The translations under genes were made by a program, and so were the position numbers. A DNA stretch of 64,000 nucleotides from Halorussus halobius (lineage in GTDB: Archaea > Halobacteriota > Halobacteria > Halobacteriales > Haladaptataceae), in the NCBI RefSeq assembly GCF_004765805.1, contig NZ_ML219773.1, forward strand, positions 186,001 to 250,000. The letters are read 5' to 3'. The notes beneath the pieces are model-generated. The model did not search any database. It was not told the DNA's origin and saw nothing but the letters and a program-made list of their open reading frames with translations. This document shows, piece after piece, positions 14,931-25,176 of the stretch. Position 1 is the first letter of the stretch. Each line of letters starts with the position of its first letter.

Positions 14931-17088
14931 ACGCATGAGCAAGGTGTCCGTGACGGGCTCGCGAGCCGTCATGGACGACGTCATCGAGACCGTCCACGAG
15001 CTGAATCTGGTCCACCTTTCGGACTACGACGGCTCGTGGGAGGGCTTCGAGCCGGGCGACCCCGTGGCGGGTGCCGACGAGGCCTCCGAGAAGCTGGTCA
15101 CCGTCCGGTCGCTCGAGAGCATCCTCGACCTCGACGACGCGGACGCCGGACCGAGCCGCATCGTCACCGAGGACGAACTCGACGAGGAACTGGAGGCCGT
15201 CCGGACGGAGGTCAACGAACTCGAGGACCGTCGCGGCGAACTCGAGGACGACCTCCGCGAGATCGACGAGCGCCTCGATGCGGTCAAGCCCTTCGCGGAA
15301 CTGGGCATCGACCTCGACCTGCTCTCGGGCTACGACACCCTGCAGATCGCGGTCGGGGAGGGCGACGCCGAGGCGGTCCGGAGCGCGCTCTCGGCCGCCG
15401 CCGACCTCCGCGCGTTCGAGGTCTACGACGGGGACGACACCCTCGCCGCCTTCGCCTACCCCGAGCCCGGGGCCGACGACGACGCGCTCGACGACGCGCT
15501 GGTCAGCGTCAACTTCGCCACGCTGGAGGTCCCCGACGCAGAGGGCAGCCCGGAGGAGTACGTCGAGGAGCTCGAACACGAGCGCCAGAAGCTCGAATCC
15601 GAACTCGACTCGGTCGAGCAGGAGCTCCGGAACGTCGAGCTCGACGCCGCCGGCTTCCTGCTCGCGGCCGAGGAGAAACTCTCCATCGAGGTCCAGAAGG
15701 CCGAAGCGCCGCTCAACTTCGCCACGACCGAGAACGCCTTCGTCGCCGAGGGCTGGATTCCGGCCGAGCGTTACACCGACCTCGCCACGGCGCTTCGGGA
15801 CGCGGTCGGCGACCGGGTCGAGGTCGACGAACTCGAACGGGCCTCCTACGACGCCCATCAGGCACACGCGCCCGGCGGCACCGACGACGAGGTCGCGGCC
15901 GACGGCGGGACGACCATGGACGACGACCAGCCACCGGTCGTGCAGGACAACCCCGGCGCGGTCAAGCCGTTCGAGCTGCTGGTCGAGACCATCAACCGGC
16001 CCAAGTACTTCGAGTTCGACCCGACCGTCGTGCTGTTCCTGACGTTCCCGCTGTTCTTCGGGTTCATGATCGGGGACTTCGGGTACGGTCTCCTGTACAT
16101 GGGCATCGGCTTCTGGCTCTACAGTAGCTTCGACAGCGACGCGATCAAGAGCCTCGGCGGCATCGCGCTGTGGGCGGGCGGGTTCACGGCGCTGTTCGGC
16201 GTGCTGTACGGCGAGGTGTTCGGGCTCCACCAGCTCGGCGAGATACTGTGGGGCGGCAATCCGCCGATGCACAAGGGGCTCCAGCCAGCCGAGGCCAGCT
16301 ACGCGCTGACGTGGCTGGTCGTCTCGATACTGGCCGGTCTGGCCCACATGACCGTCGGGTACGCGTTCGCGTTCATCGAGGAGTTCAACCACGACCCCGT
16401 CGAGGCGGTCCTCGAAAGTGGCTCGTGGGTCCTGCTGTTCGCGGGCGTCTGGACGTGGATTCTGAGCCGGCACCTGTCCGGAGCCAAGCCCGACTTCCTG
16501 TACAGCATCTTCGCGGGCGAGCCGTTCGCGTTCGGCTTCCCCGGCTTCTCGCCGACGGTGGGCATGCTGGGACTGGCGGTCGGTGCGGTCGGATTCGCGC
16601 TGTACCTCGCGGGCGAAATCCGGCACTTCGGCCCTCTCGCCGGCTCGGTCATCGGCGCGCTCGAGAGCCTGAGCGTCCTCTCGGACGCCCTCTCGTACAC
16701 CCGGATCGCGGCGGTCACGCTCGCCAAGGCGGGGATGGCCTTCGTGGTCAACCTGCTGTTTTTCGGCGTGTACGTCACCGAGACGGGCCACGGTGCCGAG
16801 TGGCACTTCGGTATCGGTCACATGCCCGAGGCCGGCACGACGTATCACGGCCACGAGGTGGCCGAGATCATGTTCGGCGGTCTGTTCCACTCGGGCATCG
16901 CCGGCATCGTCGTCGGCCTGCTCGTGCTCGTGCTCGGCCACCTGCTCGTGCTCGCGCTCGGCATTACCAGCGCGGGCCTGCAGGCGGTCCGCCTCGAGTA
17001 CGTCGAGTTCTTCGGGAAGTTCTACGAGGGCGGCGGCGACGAGTACGAGCCGTTCGGCTACGAGCGCCAGTACACCACGCAGGACTGA
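14917..17088 (+). CDS. atpI: A-type ATP synthase subunit I (a)
   Basis: The 723-aa membrane subunit that carries ions past the rotor. The N-terminal half (1-380) is cytoplasmic and coiled coil (two long Glu/Leu/Arg-rich helices near 85-125 and 205-240) and links to the stalks. The C-terminal half has about seven or eight membrane helices starting at VVLFLTFPLFFGFMIGDFGY. The helix LSDALSYTRIAAVTLAKAG carries the arginine expected at the ion half-channel. It overlaps atpH at its start and is separated from atpK by 213 bases. Confidence 0.95.
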   Translation: MLRPERMSKVSVTGSRAVMDDVIETVHELNLVHLSDYDGSWEGFEPGDPVAGADEASEKLVTVRSLESILDLDDADAGPSRIVTEDELDEELEAVRTEVNELEDRRGELEDDLREIDERLDAVKPFAELGIDLDLLSGYDTLQIAVGEGDAEAVRSALSAAADLRAFEVYDGDDTLAAFAYPEPGADDDALDDALVSVNFATLEVPDAEGSPEEYVEELEHERQKLESELDSVEQELRNVELDAAGFLLAAEEKLSIEVQKAEAPLNFATTENAFVAEGWIPAERYTDLATALRDAVGDRVEVDELERASYDAHQAHAPGGTDDEVAADGGTTMDDDQPPVVQDNPGAVKPFELLVETINRPKYFEFDPTVVLFLTFPLFFGFMIGDFGYGLLYMGIGFWLYSSFDSDAIKSLGGIALWAGGFTALFGVLYGEVFGLHQLGEILWGGNPPMHKGLQPAEASYALTWLVVSILAGLAHMTVGYAFAFIEEFNHDPVEAVLESGSWVLLFAGVWTWILSRHLSGAKPDFLYSIFAGEPFAFGFPGFSPTVGMLGLAVGAVGFALYLAGEIRHFGPLAGSVIGALESLSVLSDALSYTRIAAVTLAKAGMAFVVNLLFFGVYVTETGHGAEWHFGIGHMPEAGTTYHGHEVAEIMFGGLFHSGIAGIVVGLLVLVLGHLLVLALGITSAGLQAVRLEYVEFFGKFYEGGGDEYEPFGYERQYTTQD

Positions 17089-17233
17089 GCTCGTCGCTCC
17101 CCTCGTACCGCGGATTCTGCCGACCCGTCCCGGCGCTCGAGCGTCCGGTCTCCCGGCCACCTTCCTTGGTACACGATAGCATAAACTTCGGTCTGGGACG
17201 CTCAGACCCGCCTCTCGCCAACTCTTTTGGGAA

Positions 17234-17289
17234 GCTTTATGACCACAGTGACGGGAAATACGATTGTTCGGTTACGAGCGCAAAAGGAG
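17234..17289 (+). promoter_or_regulatory. Likely internal promoter and Shine-Dalgarno site for atpK
   Basis: The 213-base gap after atpI holds a TATA-like GCTTTATGAC (17234-17243) and an AAGGAG ribosome-binding sequence (17284-17289) 12 bases before the atpK ATG. This suggests extra transcription and strong translation of the proteolipid, which is needed in many copies per enzyme. Confidence 0.45.
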
Positions 17290-17301
17290 ACTCCATAAAC
17301 T

Positions 17302-17586
17302 ATGTTCGAAGCTGTATTCGCGATGGTCGAGATCAGTGCACTGTTCGCCCAAGCCGGACTTGAAGTGCTGACCCCGCTTCAGGTCCTCACCGACGTTGGT
17401 GCGGCCGCCATCGCCGTCGGCCTCGCGGCGCTGGCCGCCGGGTACGCCGAGCGCGGTATCGGGAGCGCGGCCGTCGGTGCCATCGCCGAGGACCAGGACC
17501 TCTTCGGGACGGGTCTCATCATGACGGTCCTGCCGGAGACGATTATCATCCTGGCGCTGGTCGTCGTGTTCCTCGTCCAAGGATAA
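17302..17586 (+). CDS. atpK: A-type ATP synthase subunit K (rotor proteolipid c)
   Basis: A 94-aa proteolipid that forms the rotor ring. After an amphipathic N-terminal extension (1-28), there are two membrane helices (about 29-50 and 68-93) joined by a polar loop (ERGIGS...AEDQ). The ion-binding carboxylate is E79 in VLPETIIIL of the second helix. One carboxylate in a two-helix hairpin is the simple c-subunit form. It has its own Shine-Dalgarno sequence. Confidence 0.93.
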   Translation: MFEAVFAMVEISALFAQAGLEVLTPLQVLTDVGAAAIAVGLAALAAGYAERGIGSAAVGAIAEDQDLFGTGLIMTVLPETIIILALVVVFLVQG

Positions 17587-17609
17587 CCACCCGCTTTCCC
17601 TCTTCATCA

Positions 17610-18191
17610 ATGAGTCTGGACACGGTAGTTGAGGATATACGAAACGAAGCCCGCGAGCGCGCGCAGGAGATTCGGTCGGAGGGCGACGAGCGCGCCGACG
17701 AGATCGTCTCGGAGGCCGAGGCCGACGCCGACGAGATACTCGCGGAGCAAGAACAGGACACCGAGCAGGCTATCGCCCAAGAGCGCGAGCAGAAGCTCTC
17801 CAGCGCCAAGCTGGAGGCCAAGCAAAAGCGACTCGAAGCCCGCCGCGACGTGCTACAGGACGTCCGGGATGCGGTCGAGGAGCGACTCGCCGACGTCGGG
17901 GGCGACCGACGCGAGGAGCTGACTCGCGCGCTACTCGACGCCGCCAGCCAGGAGTTCGACGCCGGCGACACCGTGCGGGTGTACGGCGCGGCCGGCGACG
18001 ACGAGCTCCTGACCGACGTGGTGGCCGACTACGACGGCTACGAGTACGCCGGGGAGTACGACTGCCTCGGCGGCGTCGTGGTCGAGAGCGACCAGTCGCG
18101 CGTCCGGGTGAACAACACGTTCGACTCGGTGCTGGAGGACGTCTGGGAGGACAACCTGCAGGACATCAGCAACCGTCTGTTCGAGCAATGA
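17610..18191 (+). CDS. atpE: A-type ATP synthase subunit E
   Basis: The 193-aa peripheral-stalk subunit: an N-terminal coiled coil (about 1-95, rich in A, E, R and Q) and a globular C-terminal domain (about 100-193) that binds the A/B head. It partners subunit H. Its stop overlaps the atpC ATG by four bases. Confidence 0.92.
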   Translation: MSLDTVVEDIRNEARERAQEIRSEGDERADEIVSEAEADADEILAEQEQDTEQAIAQEREQKLSSAKLEAKQKRLEARRDVLQDVRDAVEERLADVGGDRREELTRALLDAASQEFDAGDTVRVYGAAGDDELLTDVVADYDGYEYAGEYDCLGGVVVESDQSRVRVNNTFDSVLEDVWEDNLQDISNRLFEQ

Positions 18192-19249
18192 GCGCACGAA
18201 AGACCGAGGGTTCGTCGAACTACGAGTACGTCAACGCGAGGGTCCGCAAGCGACGCTCCCTGCTGTTCGACGACGAGGACTACCGGAAGCTCCTCCGGAT
18301 GGGGCCGGGCGAGATCGCCCGGTACATGGAGGAGACCGAGTACGAGGAGGAGGTGAACGCGCTGGGGTCGCGCTACGGCGGCGTCGACCTCATCGAGTAC
18401 GCGCTCAACCGCAACCTCGCCAAGCACTTCGACGACCTCCTCCGGTGGGCCGACGGGCAACTGTACGACCTCATCGCTCGCTACCTCCGCAAGTTCGACG
18501 AGTGGAACGTCAAGACCATCATCCGTGGCGTCTATTCGGGCTCGGACCCGGAGACCGTCGAGTCCGACCTCGTGTACGCCGGCGAGTTCGACCGTCGGTT
18601 CCTCGAACGGCTCACCGAGGCCGATTCCATCGAGGAGGTCGTCGAACTGCTCGACGGCACGCGGTACGGCGAGCCGCTCGCGGCGGCCTACGAGGACTAC
18701 GAGGAGACCGACCTGCTCGTCCCCCTCGAGAACGCGGTCGACCGCACCTACTACGAGGGGCTGCTGGCCGAGACGCCCCGGTCGAAGGGTCGCGCGATGG
18801 AGCTGTACGTCGAGTTCCTGCAGGCCGAAATCGACTTCCGGAACGCCCGGAACGCGCTCCGAATCGCCCGGAGCGGCGCGGACCTCGACCCGGCCGAGTA
18901 CTTCATCGACGGCGGACAGCTGTTCCGCGAGTCGGAGCTGTCACGGCTGTCGACGGACCTCGACGAGCTCACGACGTTCATCCGGGATAGCACGTACGGC
19001 GACGAACTGTCCGCCGCGCTCGACGACCTCGAGCGCACCGACAGCCTCATCGGCTTCGAGCACGCACTAGACGCTGCGCTCCTCGAGTACTCCGACCACC
19101 TGTCGCACGTCTTCCCGATGTCGATCTGTCCGGTGCTGGCGTACGTGTTGGCCAAGGAGCGGGAGGTCGACAACATCCGCGCCATCGCTCGGGGACGCGA
19201 GGCCGGACTGAGCGAGGACGAGATCGAGAGCGAACTGGTGATACTATGA
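18188..19249 (+). CDS. atpC: A-type ATP synthase subunit C
   Basis: The 353-aa V/A-type subunit C (yeast Vma6/subunit d homologue), an all-helical funnel that joins the central stalk to the proteolipid ring. The conserved N-terminal YEYVNARVRKRRSLL and C-terminal AYVLAKEREVDNIRAIARG are present. It overlaps atpE and atpF by four bases each. Confidence 0.94.
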   Translation: MSARKTEGSSNYEYVNARVRKRRSLLFDDEDYRKLLRMGPGEIARYMEETEYEEEVNALGSRYGGVDLIEYALNRNLAKHFDDLLRWADGQLYDLIARYLRKFDEWNVKTIIRGVYSGSDPETVESDLVYAGEFDRRFLERLTEADSIEEVVELLDGTRYGEPLAAAYEDYEETDLLVPLENAVDRTYYEGLLAETPRSKGRAMELYVEFLQAEIDFRNARNALRIARSGADLDPAEYFIDGGQLFRESELSRLSTDLDELTTFIRDSTYGDELSAALDDLERTDSLIGFEHALDAALLEYSDHLSHVFPMSICPVLAYVLAKEREVDNIRAIARGREAGLSEDEIESELVIL

Positions 19250-19587
19250 GCCAGGAGATCGCGGTCGTCGGCAGTCCCGAGTTCACGACCGGGTTCCGAC
19301 TCGCCGGCGTCCGGAAGTTCGAGAACGTTCCGGACGACGACAAAGAGACGGAACTCGACGACGCCGTGAACCGGGTCCTCGGCGACGACGACGTCGGCAT
19401 CGTCGTGATGCACGACGAGGACCTCGATTACCTGTCCCGACAGGTGCGCGAGGACGTCGAGACCAGCGTCGAACCGGTGATGGTCTCGCTCGGCGGCGGT
19501 TCGGGCAGCGGCGGCCTGCGCGACCAGATAAAGCGCGCCATCGGTATCGACCTCATGGACGACGACGAACACGGTGACAACGAATGA
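19246..19587 (+). CDS. atpF: A-type ATP synthase subunit F
   Basis: The 113-aa central-stalk subunit with the Rossmann-like fold ([28 protein letters not shown]) and a flexible C-terminal helix. It contacts D and C and modulates activity. It is longer than average for the family, with an acidic tail (DDDEHGDNE). It overlaps atpC and atpA by four bases. Confidence 0.93.
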   Translation: MSQEIAVVGSPEFTTGFRLAGVRKFENVPDDDKETELDDAVNRVLGDDDVGIVVMHDEDLDYLSRQVREDVETSVEPVMVSLGGGSGSGGLRDQIKRAIGIDLMDDDEHGDNE

Positions 19588-21350
19588 GCCAAGCAACTGA
19601 CACCGACGCCGTGCGAGAGGACGGCGTCATCGAGAGCGTGAGTGGACCGGTCGTCACGGCGACCGACCTCGGAGCCCGGATGAACGACGTGGTGTACGTC
19701 GGCGAGGAAGGGCTGATGGGCGAGGTCATCGAGATCGAGGGCAACCTGACGACGATTCAGGTGTACGAGGAGACCTCGAGCGTCGCGCCGGGCGAACCGG
19801 TCGAGAACACCGGCGAACCGCTGTCCGTGGACCTCGGGCCGGGCATGCTGGACTCCATCTACGACGGCGTCCAGCGCCCGCTGACGGTCCTCGAAGACAA
19901 GATGGGCGCGTTCCTCGACCGCGGGGTCGACGCGCCCGGCATCGACCTCGAGAAGACGTGGTCGTTCGAGCCCGAAGTCGAGGAGGGTGACGCGGTCGAG
20001 CCCGGCGACGTCCTCGGCATCGTGCCCGAGACCGAGAGCATCGACCACAAGGTGATGGTGCCGCCCGACTACGAGGGCGGCGAGGTCGTCGCCGTCGAGA
20101 GCGGCAACTACACCGTCGAGCAGACGGTGGTCGAACTCGACAACGGCGAGGAGATTCAGATGCGCCAGGAGTGGCCGGTCCGCGAGGCCCGACCCTCCGC
20201 CGACAAGAAGACGCCCCGGACGCCGCTGGTGACGGGCCAGCGCGTCCAGGACGGCCTGTTCCCGCTCGCGAAGGGCGGGACCGCCGCGATTCCGGGACCC
20301 TTCGGCTCCGGGAAGACCGTCACCCAGCAGCAACTCGCCAAGTGGGCCGACGCCGACATCGTCGTCTACATCGGCTGTGGCGAGCGGGGCAACGAGATGA
20401 CCGAGGTCATCGACGACTTCCCGGAGCTCGAAGACCCCGTCACGGGGAAGCCGCTGATGTCCCGGACCTGCCTCATCGCCAACACGTCGAACATGCCGGT
20501 GGCAGCACGCGAATCCTGCGTGTACACGGGCATCACCATCGCGGAGTTCTACCGCGACATGGGCTACGACGTCGCGCTGATGGCCGACTCCACCTCGCGG
20601 TGGGCCGAGGCGATGCGCGAAATCTCCTCGCGGCTCGAGGAGATGCCCGGCGAGGAGGGGTACCCCGCGTATCTGGCCGCGCGACTCAGCGAGTTCTACG
20701 AGCGCGCGGGCTACTTCGAGAACATCAACGACACCGAGGGGTCGGTCACCGTGGTCGGCGCGGTCAGCCCGCCCGGCGGCGACTTCTCGGAGCCGGTGAC
20801 CCAGAACACGCTGCGCATCGTGAAGACGTTCTGGGCGCTCGACGCCGACCTCGCCGAACGGCGTCACTTCCCCTCGATAAACTGGAACGAGTCGTACTCG
20901 CTGTACACCGACCAGCTCGACCCGTGGTTCCGGGAGAACGTCGCCGACGACTGGCCCGAGCAGCGCCAGTGGGCCGTCGACATCCTCGACGAGGAGGACG
21001 AACTCCAGGAAATCGTCCAGCTGGTCGGTCAGGACGCGCTGCCCGACGACCAGCAGCTCACCCTGGAGGTCGCCCGCTACATCCGCGAGGCGTTCCTCCA
21101 GCAGAACGCGCTCCACGACGTCGACACCAACTGTCCGCCCGAGAAGACCTACCTCATCCTCGGCGCGATCCGGACGTACAACGACGAGGCGTTCGAGGCG
21201 CTCGACGCCGGCGTGCCGGTCGACGAGATCACGGACATCGACGCCGCGCCCCGGCTGAACCGCATCGCGACCACCCCGGACGACGAGGCCGAGGAGTTCG
21301 TCGAGGAACTGGAAGCCGAGATGACCGACCAACTCCGCGACCTCTACTAG
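19584..21350 (+). CDS. atpA: A-type ATP synthase catalytic subunit A
   Basis: The 588-aa catalytic subunit. The Walker A loop GPFGSGKTV is at residues 238-246, preceded by the 'non-homologous region' (about 115-200) typical of A/V-type A subunits. [25 protein letters not shown] and [13 protein letters not shown] follow in order. No intein is present. It is four bases before atpB. Confidence 0.97.
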   Translation: MSQATDTDAVREDGVIESVSGPVVTATDLGARMNDVVYVGEEGLMGEVIEIEGNLTTIQVYEETSSVAPGEPVENTGEPLSVDLGPGMLDSIYDGVQRPLTVLEDKMGAFLDRGVDAPGIDLEKTWSFEPEVEEGDAVEPGDVLGIVPETESIDHKVMVPPDYEGGEVVAVESGNYTVEQTVVELDNGEEIQMRQEWPVREARPSADKKTPRTPLVTGQRVQDGLFPLAKGGTAAIPGPFGSGKTVTQQQLAKWADADIVVYIGCGERGNEMTEVIDDFPELEDPVTGKPLMSRTCLIANTSNMPVAARESCVYTGITIAEFYRDMGYDVALMADSTSRWAEAMREISSRLEEMPGEEGYPAYLAARLSEFYERAGYFENINDTEGSVTVVGAVSPPGGDFSEPVTQNTLRIVKTFWALDADLAERRHFPSINWNESYSLYTDQLDPWFRENVADDWPEQRQWAVDILDEEDELQEIVQLVGQDALPDDQQLTLEVARYIREAFLQQNALHDVDTNCPPEKTYLILGAIRTYNDEAFEALDAGVPVDEITDIDAAPRLNRIATTPDDEAEEFVEELEAEMTDQLRDLY

Positions 21351-21354
21351 AACG

Positions 21355-22779
21355 ATGAAAGAATACCAAACTATCACGGAGATTAGCGGTCCGCTGGTGT
21401 TCGCCGAAGTCGACGAGCCCATCGGGTACGACGAGATCGTCGAGATCGAGACCCCGGACGGCGAGACCAAGCGCGGACAGGTGCTCGAATCGAGCGACGG
21501 GCTCGTCTCGATTCAGGTGTTCGAGGGCACCGAGGGCATCGACACCGAGAGTTCGGTGCGATTCCTCGGCGAGACGATGAAGATGCCGGTGACCGAGGAC
21601 CTGCTCGGGCGCGTGCTCGACGGGTCGGGCAACCCCATCGACGGCGGTCCCGACATCGTGCCCGACGAGCGTCGGGACATCGTCGGCGCGGCCATCAACC
21701 CGTACGCCCGCGAGTACCCCGAGGAGTTCATCCAGACCGGCGTCTCGGCCATCGACGGCATGAACACGCTGGTCCGGGGCCAGAAGCTCCCCATCTTCTC
21801 GGCGTCCGGGCTTCCGCACAACGAACTCGCGCTCCAGATCGCGCGACAGGCGACCGTGCCCGAAGAGGAGGAAGCCGGCGACGACGACGATGGCTCGGAG
21901 TTCGCGGTCGTCTTCGGCGCGATGGGCATCACCGCCGAGGAGGCCAACGAGTTCATGGAGGACTTCGAGCGCACGGGCGCGCTCGAGCGCTCGGTCGTGT
22001 TCACCAACCTCGCCGACGACCCGGCGGTCGAGCGGCAGGTCACCCCGCGACTCGTGCTCACCACCGCCGAGTACCTCGCGTTCGAGAAGGGCTACCACGT
22101 GCTGGTCATCCTGACGGACATGACCAACTACTGCGAGGCCCTGCGCGAGATCGGCGCGGCCCGCGAGGAGGTGCCGGGCCGGCGTGGCTACCCCGGGTAC
22201 ATGTACACCGACCTCGCCCAGCTCTACGAGCGCGCGGGCCGCATCAAGGGTCGCGAGGGGTCGGTCACCCAGATTCCCATCCTCACGATGCCGGGCGACG
22301 ACGACACCCACCCGATTCCGGACCTGACCGGCTACATCACTGAGGGCCAGATCATGCTCGACCGCGGGCTCGACAGCGAGGGCATCGACCCGCCGATAAA
22401 CGTGCTGCCGAGCCTCTCGCGGCTGATGGACGACGGTATCGGCGAGGGGCTGACCCGCGAGGACCACGGCGACATCTCCGACCAGATGTACGCCGCCTAC
22501 GCGCAGGGCGAGGACCTGCGCGACCTCGTGAACATCGTCGGCCGCGAGGCCCTCTCCGAGCGCGACAACCAGTACCTCGACTTCGCCGACCGGTTCGAGC
22601 AGGAGTTCGTCCAGCAGGGCTTCGACACGGACCGCTCCATCGACGAGACCCTCGACATCGGCTGGGACCTGCTCGGGATGCTCCCGAAGGAGGAGCTCAA
22701 CCGCATCGACGAGGAACTCATCGAGAAGTACTACCCCGAGAGCGACGAGGAGACGGCCGAGGAAGTCGCGGCCGACTGA
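21355..22779 (+). CDS. atpB: A-type ATP synthase subunit B
   Basis: The 474-aa regulatory (non-catalytic) subunit that alternates with A in the head. It lacks a Walker A loop at the position where A has one ([20 protein letters not shown]), as expected. The [15 protein letters not shown] segment contributes to the A/B interface. It is followed by a T-run likely to end the main operon transcript; atpD lies 1.4 kb further on. Confidence 0.97.
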   Translation: MKEYQTITEISGPLVFAEVDEPIGYDEIVEIETPDGETKRGQVLESSDGLVSIQVFEGTEGIDTESSVRFLGETMKMPVTEDLLGRVLDGSGNPIDGGPDIVPDERRDIVGAAINPYAREYPEEFIQTGVSAIDGMNTLVRGQKLPIFSASGLPHNELALQIARQATVPEEEEAGDDDDGSEFAVVFGAMGITAEEANEFMEDFERTGALERSVVFTNLADDPAVERQVTPRLVLTTAEYLAFEKGYHVLVILTDMTNYCEALREIGAAREEVPGRRGYPGYMYTDLAQLYERAGRIKGREGSVTQIPILTMPGDDDTHPIPDLTGYITEGQIMLDRGLDSEGIDPPINVLPSLSRLMDDGIGEGLTREDHGDISDQMYAAYAQGEDLRDLVNIVGREALSERDNQYLDFADRFEQEFVQQGFDTDRSIDETLDIGWDLLGMLPKEELNRIDEELIEKYYPESDEETAEEVAAD

Positions 22780-22802
22780 CGACGCTTCGCGTTTCGGTCC
22801 CG

Positions 22803-22807
22803 TTTTT
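22803..22807 (+). terminator. T-run terminator after atpB
   Basis: CCCGTTTTTCGC follows the atpB stop by about two dozen bases. This U-rich tract probably ends the atpHIKECFAB transcript, leaving atpD to its own promoter. Confidence 0.5.
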
Positions 22808-22932
22808 CGCGGTGGGATTCTGCGTGCTATCGGGTCTCGACAGCACCGACGTAGCGATATTTCGGGAACCGGGTAAAATCTACGCGGGCAAAAGATTGAT
22901 TTATGTGGGGTGGGGACTTGTGGGTGGTTCCC

Positions 22933-23022
22933 ATGAACCACTTCATCGAAGAACTCGACGACGAACCGGACCACACCAAGGACGCGAACCACTACACGGA
23001 CGACGACCCCCACATCGGGTGA
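22933..23022 (+). CDS. Acidic 29-residue microprotein ORF between atpB and ATP-grasp gene
   Basis: An ATG-to-TGA frame of 29 residues starting MNHFIEELDDEPDH. It holds ten Asp/Glu, four His, two Thr, one Lys and one Tyr, and ends DDDPHIG. A TATA-like GATTTATGTG lies about 30 bases before the ATG, which suits a leaderless or short-leader mRNA. It converges with the ATP-grasp ligase gene, whose stop is 76 bases away. A substrate peptide for that ligase is one possibility. No homologue is known to me, and it could be a chance frame. Confidence 0.4.
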   Translation: MNHFIEELDDEPDHTKDANHYTDDDPHIG

Positions 23023-23098
23023 GTCGCGCCGTCGCGGTTCCGGCGGCTTCGAACGTTGGTCTCTCGACGTTCGGGGCGCGGCGGGACTCGCGTCCCAC

Positions 23099-24040
23099 TC
23101 ATTCGACGAGAAGTTCCGCGAGCGCGCCGGAAACGTCCTGCCCGGCGTCCACGTCGGCCGGCGCGAACTGCGGCGATTCGTTCAGTTCCAACACTGCGTG
23201 AGTCCCGTCCGGTCGCCGGCGGACGTCCGCCGCCGCGAACGCGAGGCCCGCCAGTTCGGCCGCACGGACCACGTCGTCCTCGACCTCGTCGGGGACCGGG
23301 ACCGCCTCGACGTCGACTTCCTCGTCGCGCACGAGGTCGATTTTGAACGAGAAGTTGTCAGTCCGGCTTTCGTACCGAATCGCCCCCGCGACCTCGCCGT
23401 CCACGACGTAGATGCGGAGGTCGTCGCCGTCGACGTACTCCTGAAACTGGACCGGCGCGGTCGCGAGGTCGGCGAGCCGGTCGGGTTCGACGTCGGCCTC
23501 GGTCAGTTCGTGGGGGACGCCGCCTCTGGTGACCGGTTTGTACACCACGCGGTCGTGGGACTCGTAGAACGAGACGACCTCGCTCGGGTCGTTCGTGAAC
23601 AGCGTGTCGGGAACGGGGACGTTCGCGCGTCCGAGCAGGTACAGTTGCCACGGCTTCCGGTCCTGCCATCGGTGTTTCGACGGTCGCGTGACCACTTCGG
23701 CACCGTGCCAGTCGAGTATCCGACAGAGGCTGTCGAACATCCCCCGGTACTCCCGCAACTGGTTGAGCGCCGGAACGGGGTCGTCCCGAAGCCGCTCCCC
23801 GTGTCGCGGTTCGAACGGCCGGAAGAGCTGATGGCAGTTCACCAACGCGCCGGTCACCGCCTCGAACTCGACCCGCGTGCCGAACACGGCGGCCTCGTCG
23901 TCGGTTGCGAGCGCGAGGGGTTCGTCCCCCGGCCAGTCGGTTACGTCGCAGACGACGGCTTCGTGCCCGAGGCGCTCGATAGCCTCGGTGAGCAGGTCAA
24001 TCTCCGCTCGTTCCTCGGCGTCGATGACGAGAACCGACAT
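23099..24040 (-). CDS. ATP-grasp ligase, RimK/graspetide-ligase-like
   Basis: A 313-aa ATP-grasp enzyme that would join a carboxylate to an amine or hydroxyl through an acyl phosphate. Visible motifs: RKPWQLYLLGRANVPVPDTL then FTND (128-151), VVYKP with the ATP lysine (165-169), FQEYVDGDDLRIYVV (199-213) and the metal-binding LELNESPQF (284-292). The KP-x-QL...P-TL-TND...VVYKP series is close to peptide-modifying (microviridin/graspetide-type) ligases as I recall them; a RimK-like glutamate ligase is the alternative. ATG 24040 was chosen over GTG 24049 because CGATTTATTCG lies about 28 bases before it. It separates atpB from atpD on the opposite strand. Confidence 0.8.
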   Translation of the reverse strand: MSVLVIDAEERAEIDLLTEAIERLGHEAVVCDVTDWPGDEPLALATDDEAAVFGTRVEFEAVTGALVNCHQLFRPFEPRHGERLRDDPVPALNQLREYRGMFDSLCRILDWHGAEVVTRPSKHRWQDRKPWQLYLLGRANVPVPDTLFTNDPSEVVSFYESHDRVVYKPVTRGGVPHELTEADVEPDRLADLATAPVQFQEYVDGDDLRIYVVDGEVAGAIRYESRTDNFSFKIDLVRDEEVDVEAVPVPDEVEDDVVRAAELAGLAFAAADVRRRPDGTHAVLELNESPQFAPADVDAGQDVSGALAELLVE

Positions 24041-24182
24041 ACGTTCCACGTCGAACGCCGGACGAATAAATCGGTTCCGCTGGACGCCCCGTCACCCGCG
24101 GGATACCGACCTGACCCGAACGGCGTCGCCGGGACACCGACTGTAAACAGTTAACCCGTTCCAGCAACAAACACCACCCAAG

Positions 24183-24881
24183 ATGGCCAACGACGTCAAA
24201 CCCACTCGGAAGAACTTGATGCAGATCGAGGACCGCATCGAGCTCTCCGAGCAGGGCCACGACACGCTCGAACAGAAGCGCGACGGCCTCATCATGGAGT
24301 TCATGGACATCCTCGACCAGGCCCAGGACGTCCGGTCGGACGTCGAGGCCGACTACGAGCGCGCCCAGCGGACCATCAACATGGCCCGGGCGATGGAGGG
24401 CGACGTGGCGGTTCGCGGGGCTGCGGCCGCGCTCAAGGAGTACCCCGAGATCACCACCGAGTCCAAGAACATCATGGGCGTCGTCGTCCCGCAGATCGAG
24501 TCGAGCAAGGTCCGAAAGAGCCTCGACGAGCGCGGGTACGGCGTGCTCGGCACCAGCGGCCGCATCGACGAGGCCGCCGAGGCCTACGAGGACCTCCTCG
24601 ACCAGATCATCCTCGCGGCCGAGGTCGAGACCGCGATGAAGAAGATGCTCACCGAGATCGAGACCACCAAGCGCCGCGTGAACGCCCTCGAATTCAAGCT
24701 CCTGCCCGAACTCCGCGAGAACCAGGAGTACATCGAGCAGAAGCTCGAAGAGCAAGAGCGCGAGGAGACCTTCCGGCTCAAGAAGATAAAGGCCAAGAAG
24801 GAACAGGAGGAGAAAGAAGAGCGCGAGGCCGCAGCGGCCGAGGACGCCGCCGAGGCCGAGACGGTCACCGCCGACGACTGA
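24183..24881 (+). CDS. atpD: A-type ATP synthase subunit D
   Basis: The 232-aa central-shaft subunit, made of two long helices (about 8-75 and 125-215) in a coiled coil that turns inside the A/B head. The N-terminal [20 protein letters not shown] is typical. The C-terminus has an unusually long Lys/Glu then Ala/Glu tail. It is separated from the main operon by two genes and has its own promoter (ACAGTTAACCC about 30 bases upstream), so its dosage may be set separately. Confidence 0.95.
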   Translation: MANDVKPTRKNLMQIEDRIELSEQGHDTLEQKRDGLIMEFMDILDQAQDVRSDVEADYERAQRTINMARAMEGDVAVRGAAAALKEYPEITTESKNIMGVVVPQIESSKVRKSLDERGYGVLGTSGRIDEAAEAYEDLLDQIILAAEVETAMKKMLTEIETTKRRVNALEFKLLPELRENQEYIEQKLEEQEREETFRLKKIKAKKEQEEKEEREAAAAEDAAEAETVTADD

Positions 24882-25176
24882 CGAATCGAGTCGACGCCCG
24901 CGACCGATTCGCGGGCCGATTGTGGCGTCGTCGCGCCGCCCCTATTCTCGCGCCCGACGCGGGCTCTACCGTTCAGTCGACCGAGCGCCGCCGCCGTCGG
25001 TCGGGGTCGACGTCGGAACCACTTCCGCCCGACTCCGTCCGACGTTCTCGGTGCAAACAATCCGGTTATACTGTATATATTCTATAAATTTTCACGAGCA
25101 TAGCTCTTTATCCCAAAACTTTCTACGGTATCCAACACAAGAATTAAGTCCTTTCAATCTCTCCGGCAGCCTATAC
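24882..25176. other. Intergenic region with AT-rich promoter of the importer operon
   Basis: The first 150 bases are GC-rich with no gene seen. From about 25055 the sequence becomes AT-rich (GGTTATACTGTATATATTC, TATAAATTTTCACG, CTCTTTATCCC). TTAAGT at about 25144-25149 is placed for a leaderless start at 25177. The extra upstream AT-rich blocks may bind a regulator of the importer. Confidence 0.45.

Noticed and set aside
15036-16127. Plus-strand 363-codon frame inside atpI
   Set aside because: Shifted frame of atpI, almost all Arg/Gly; atpI itself has correct helices and conserved arginine.
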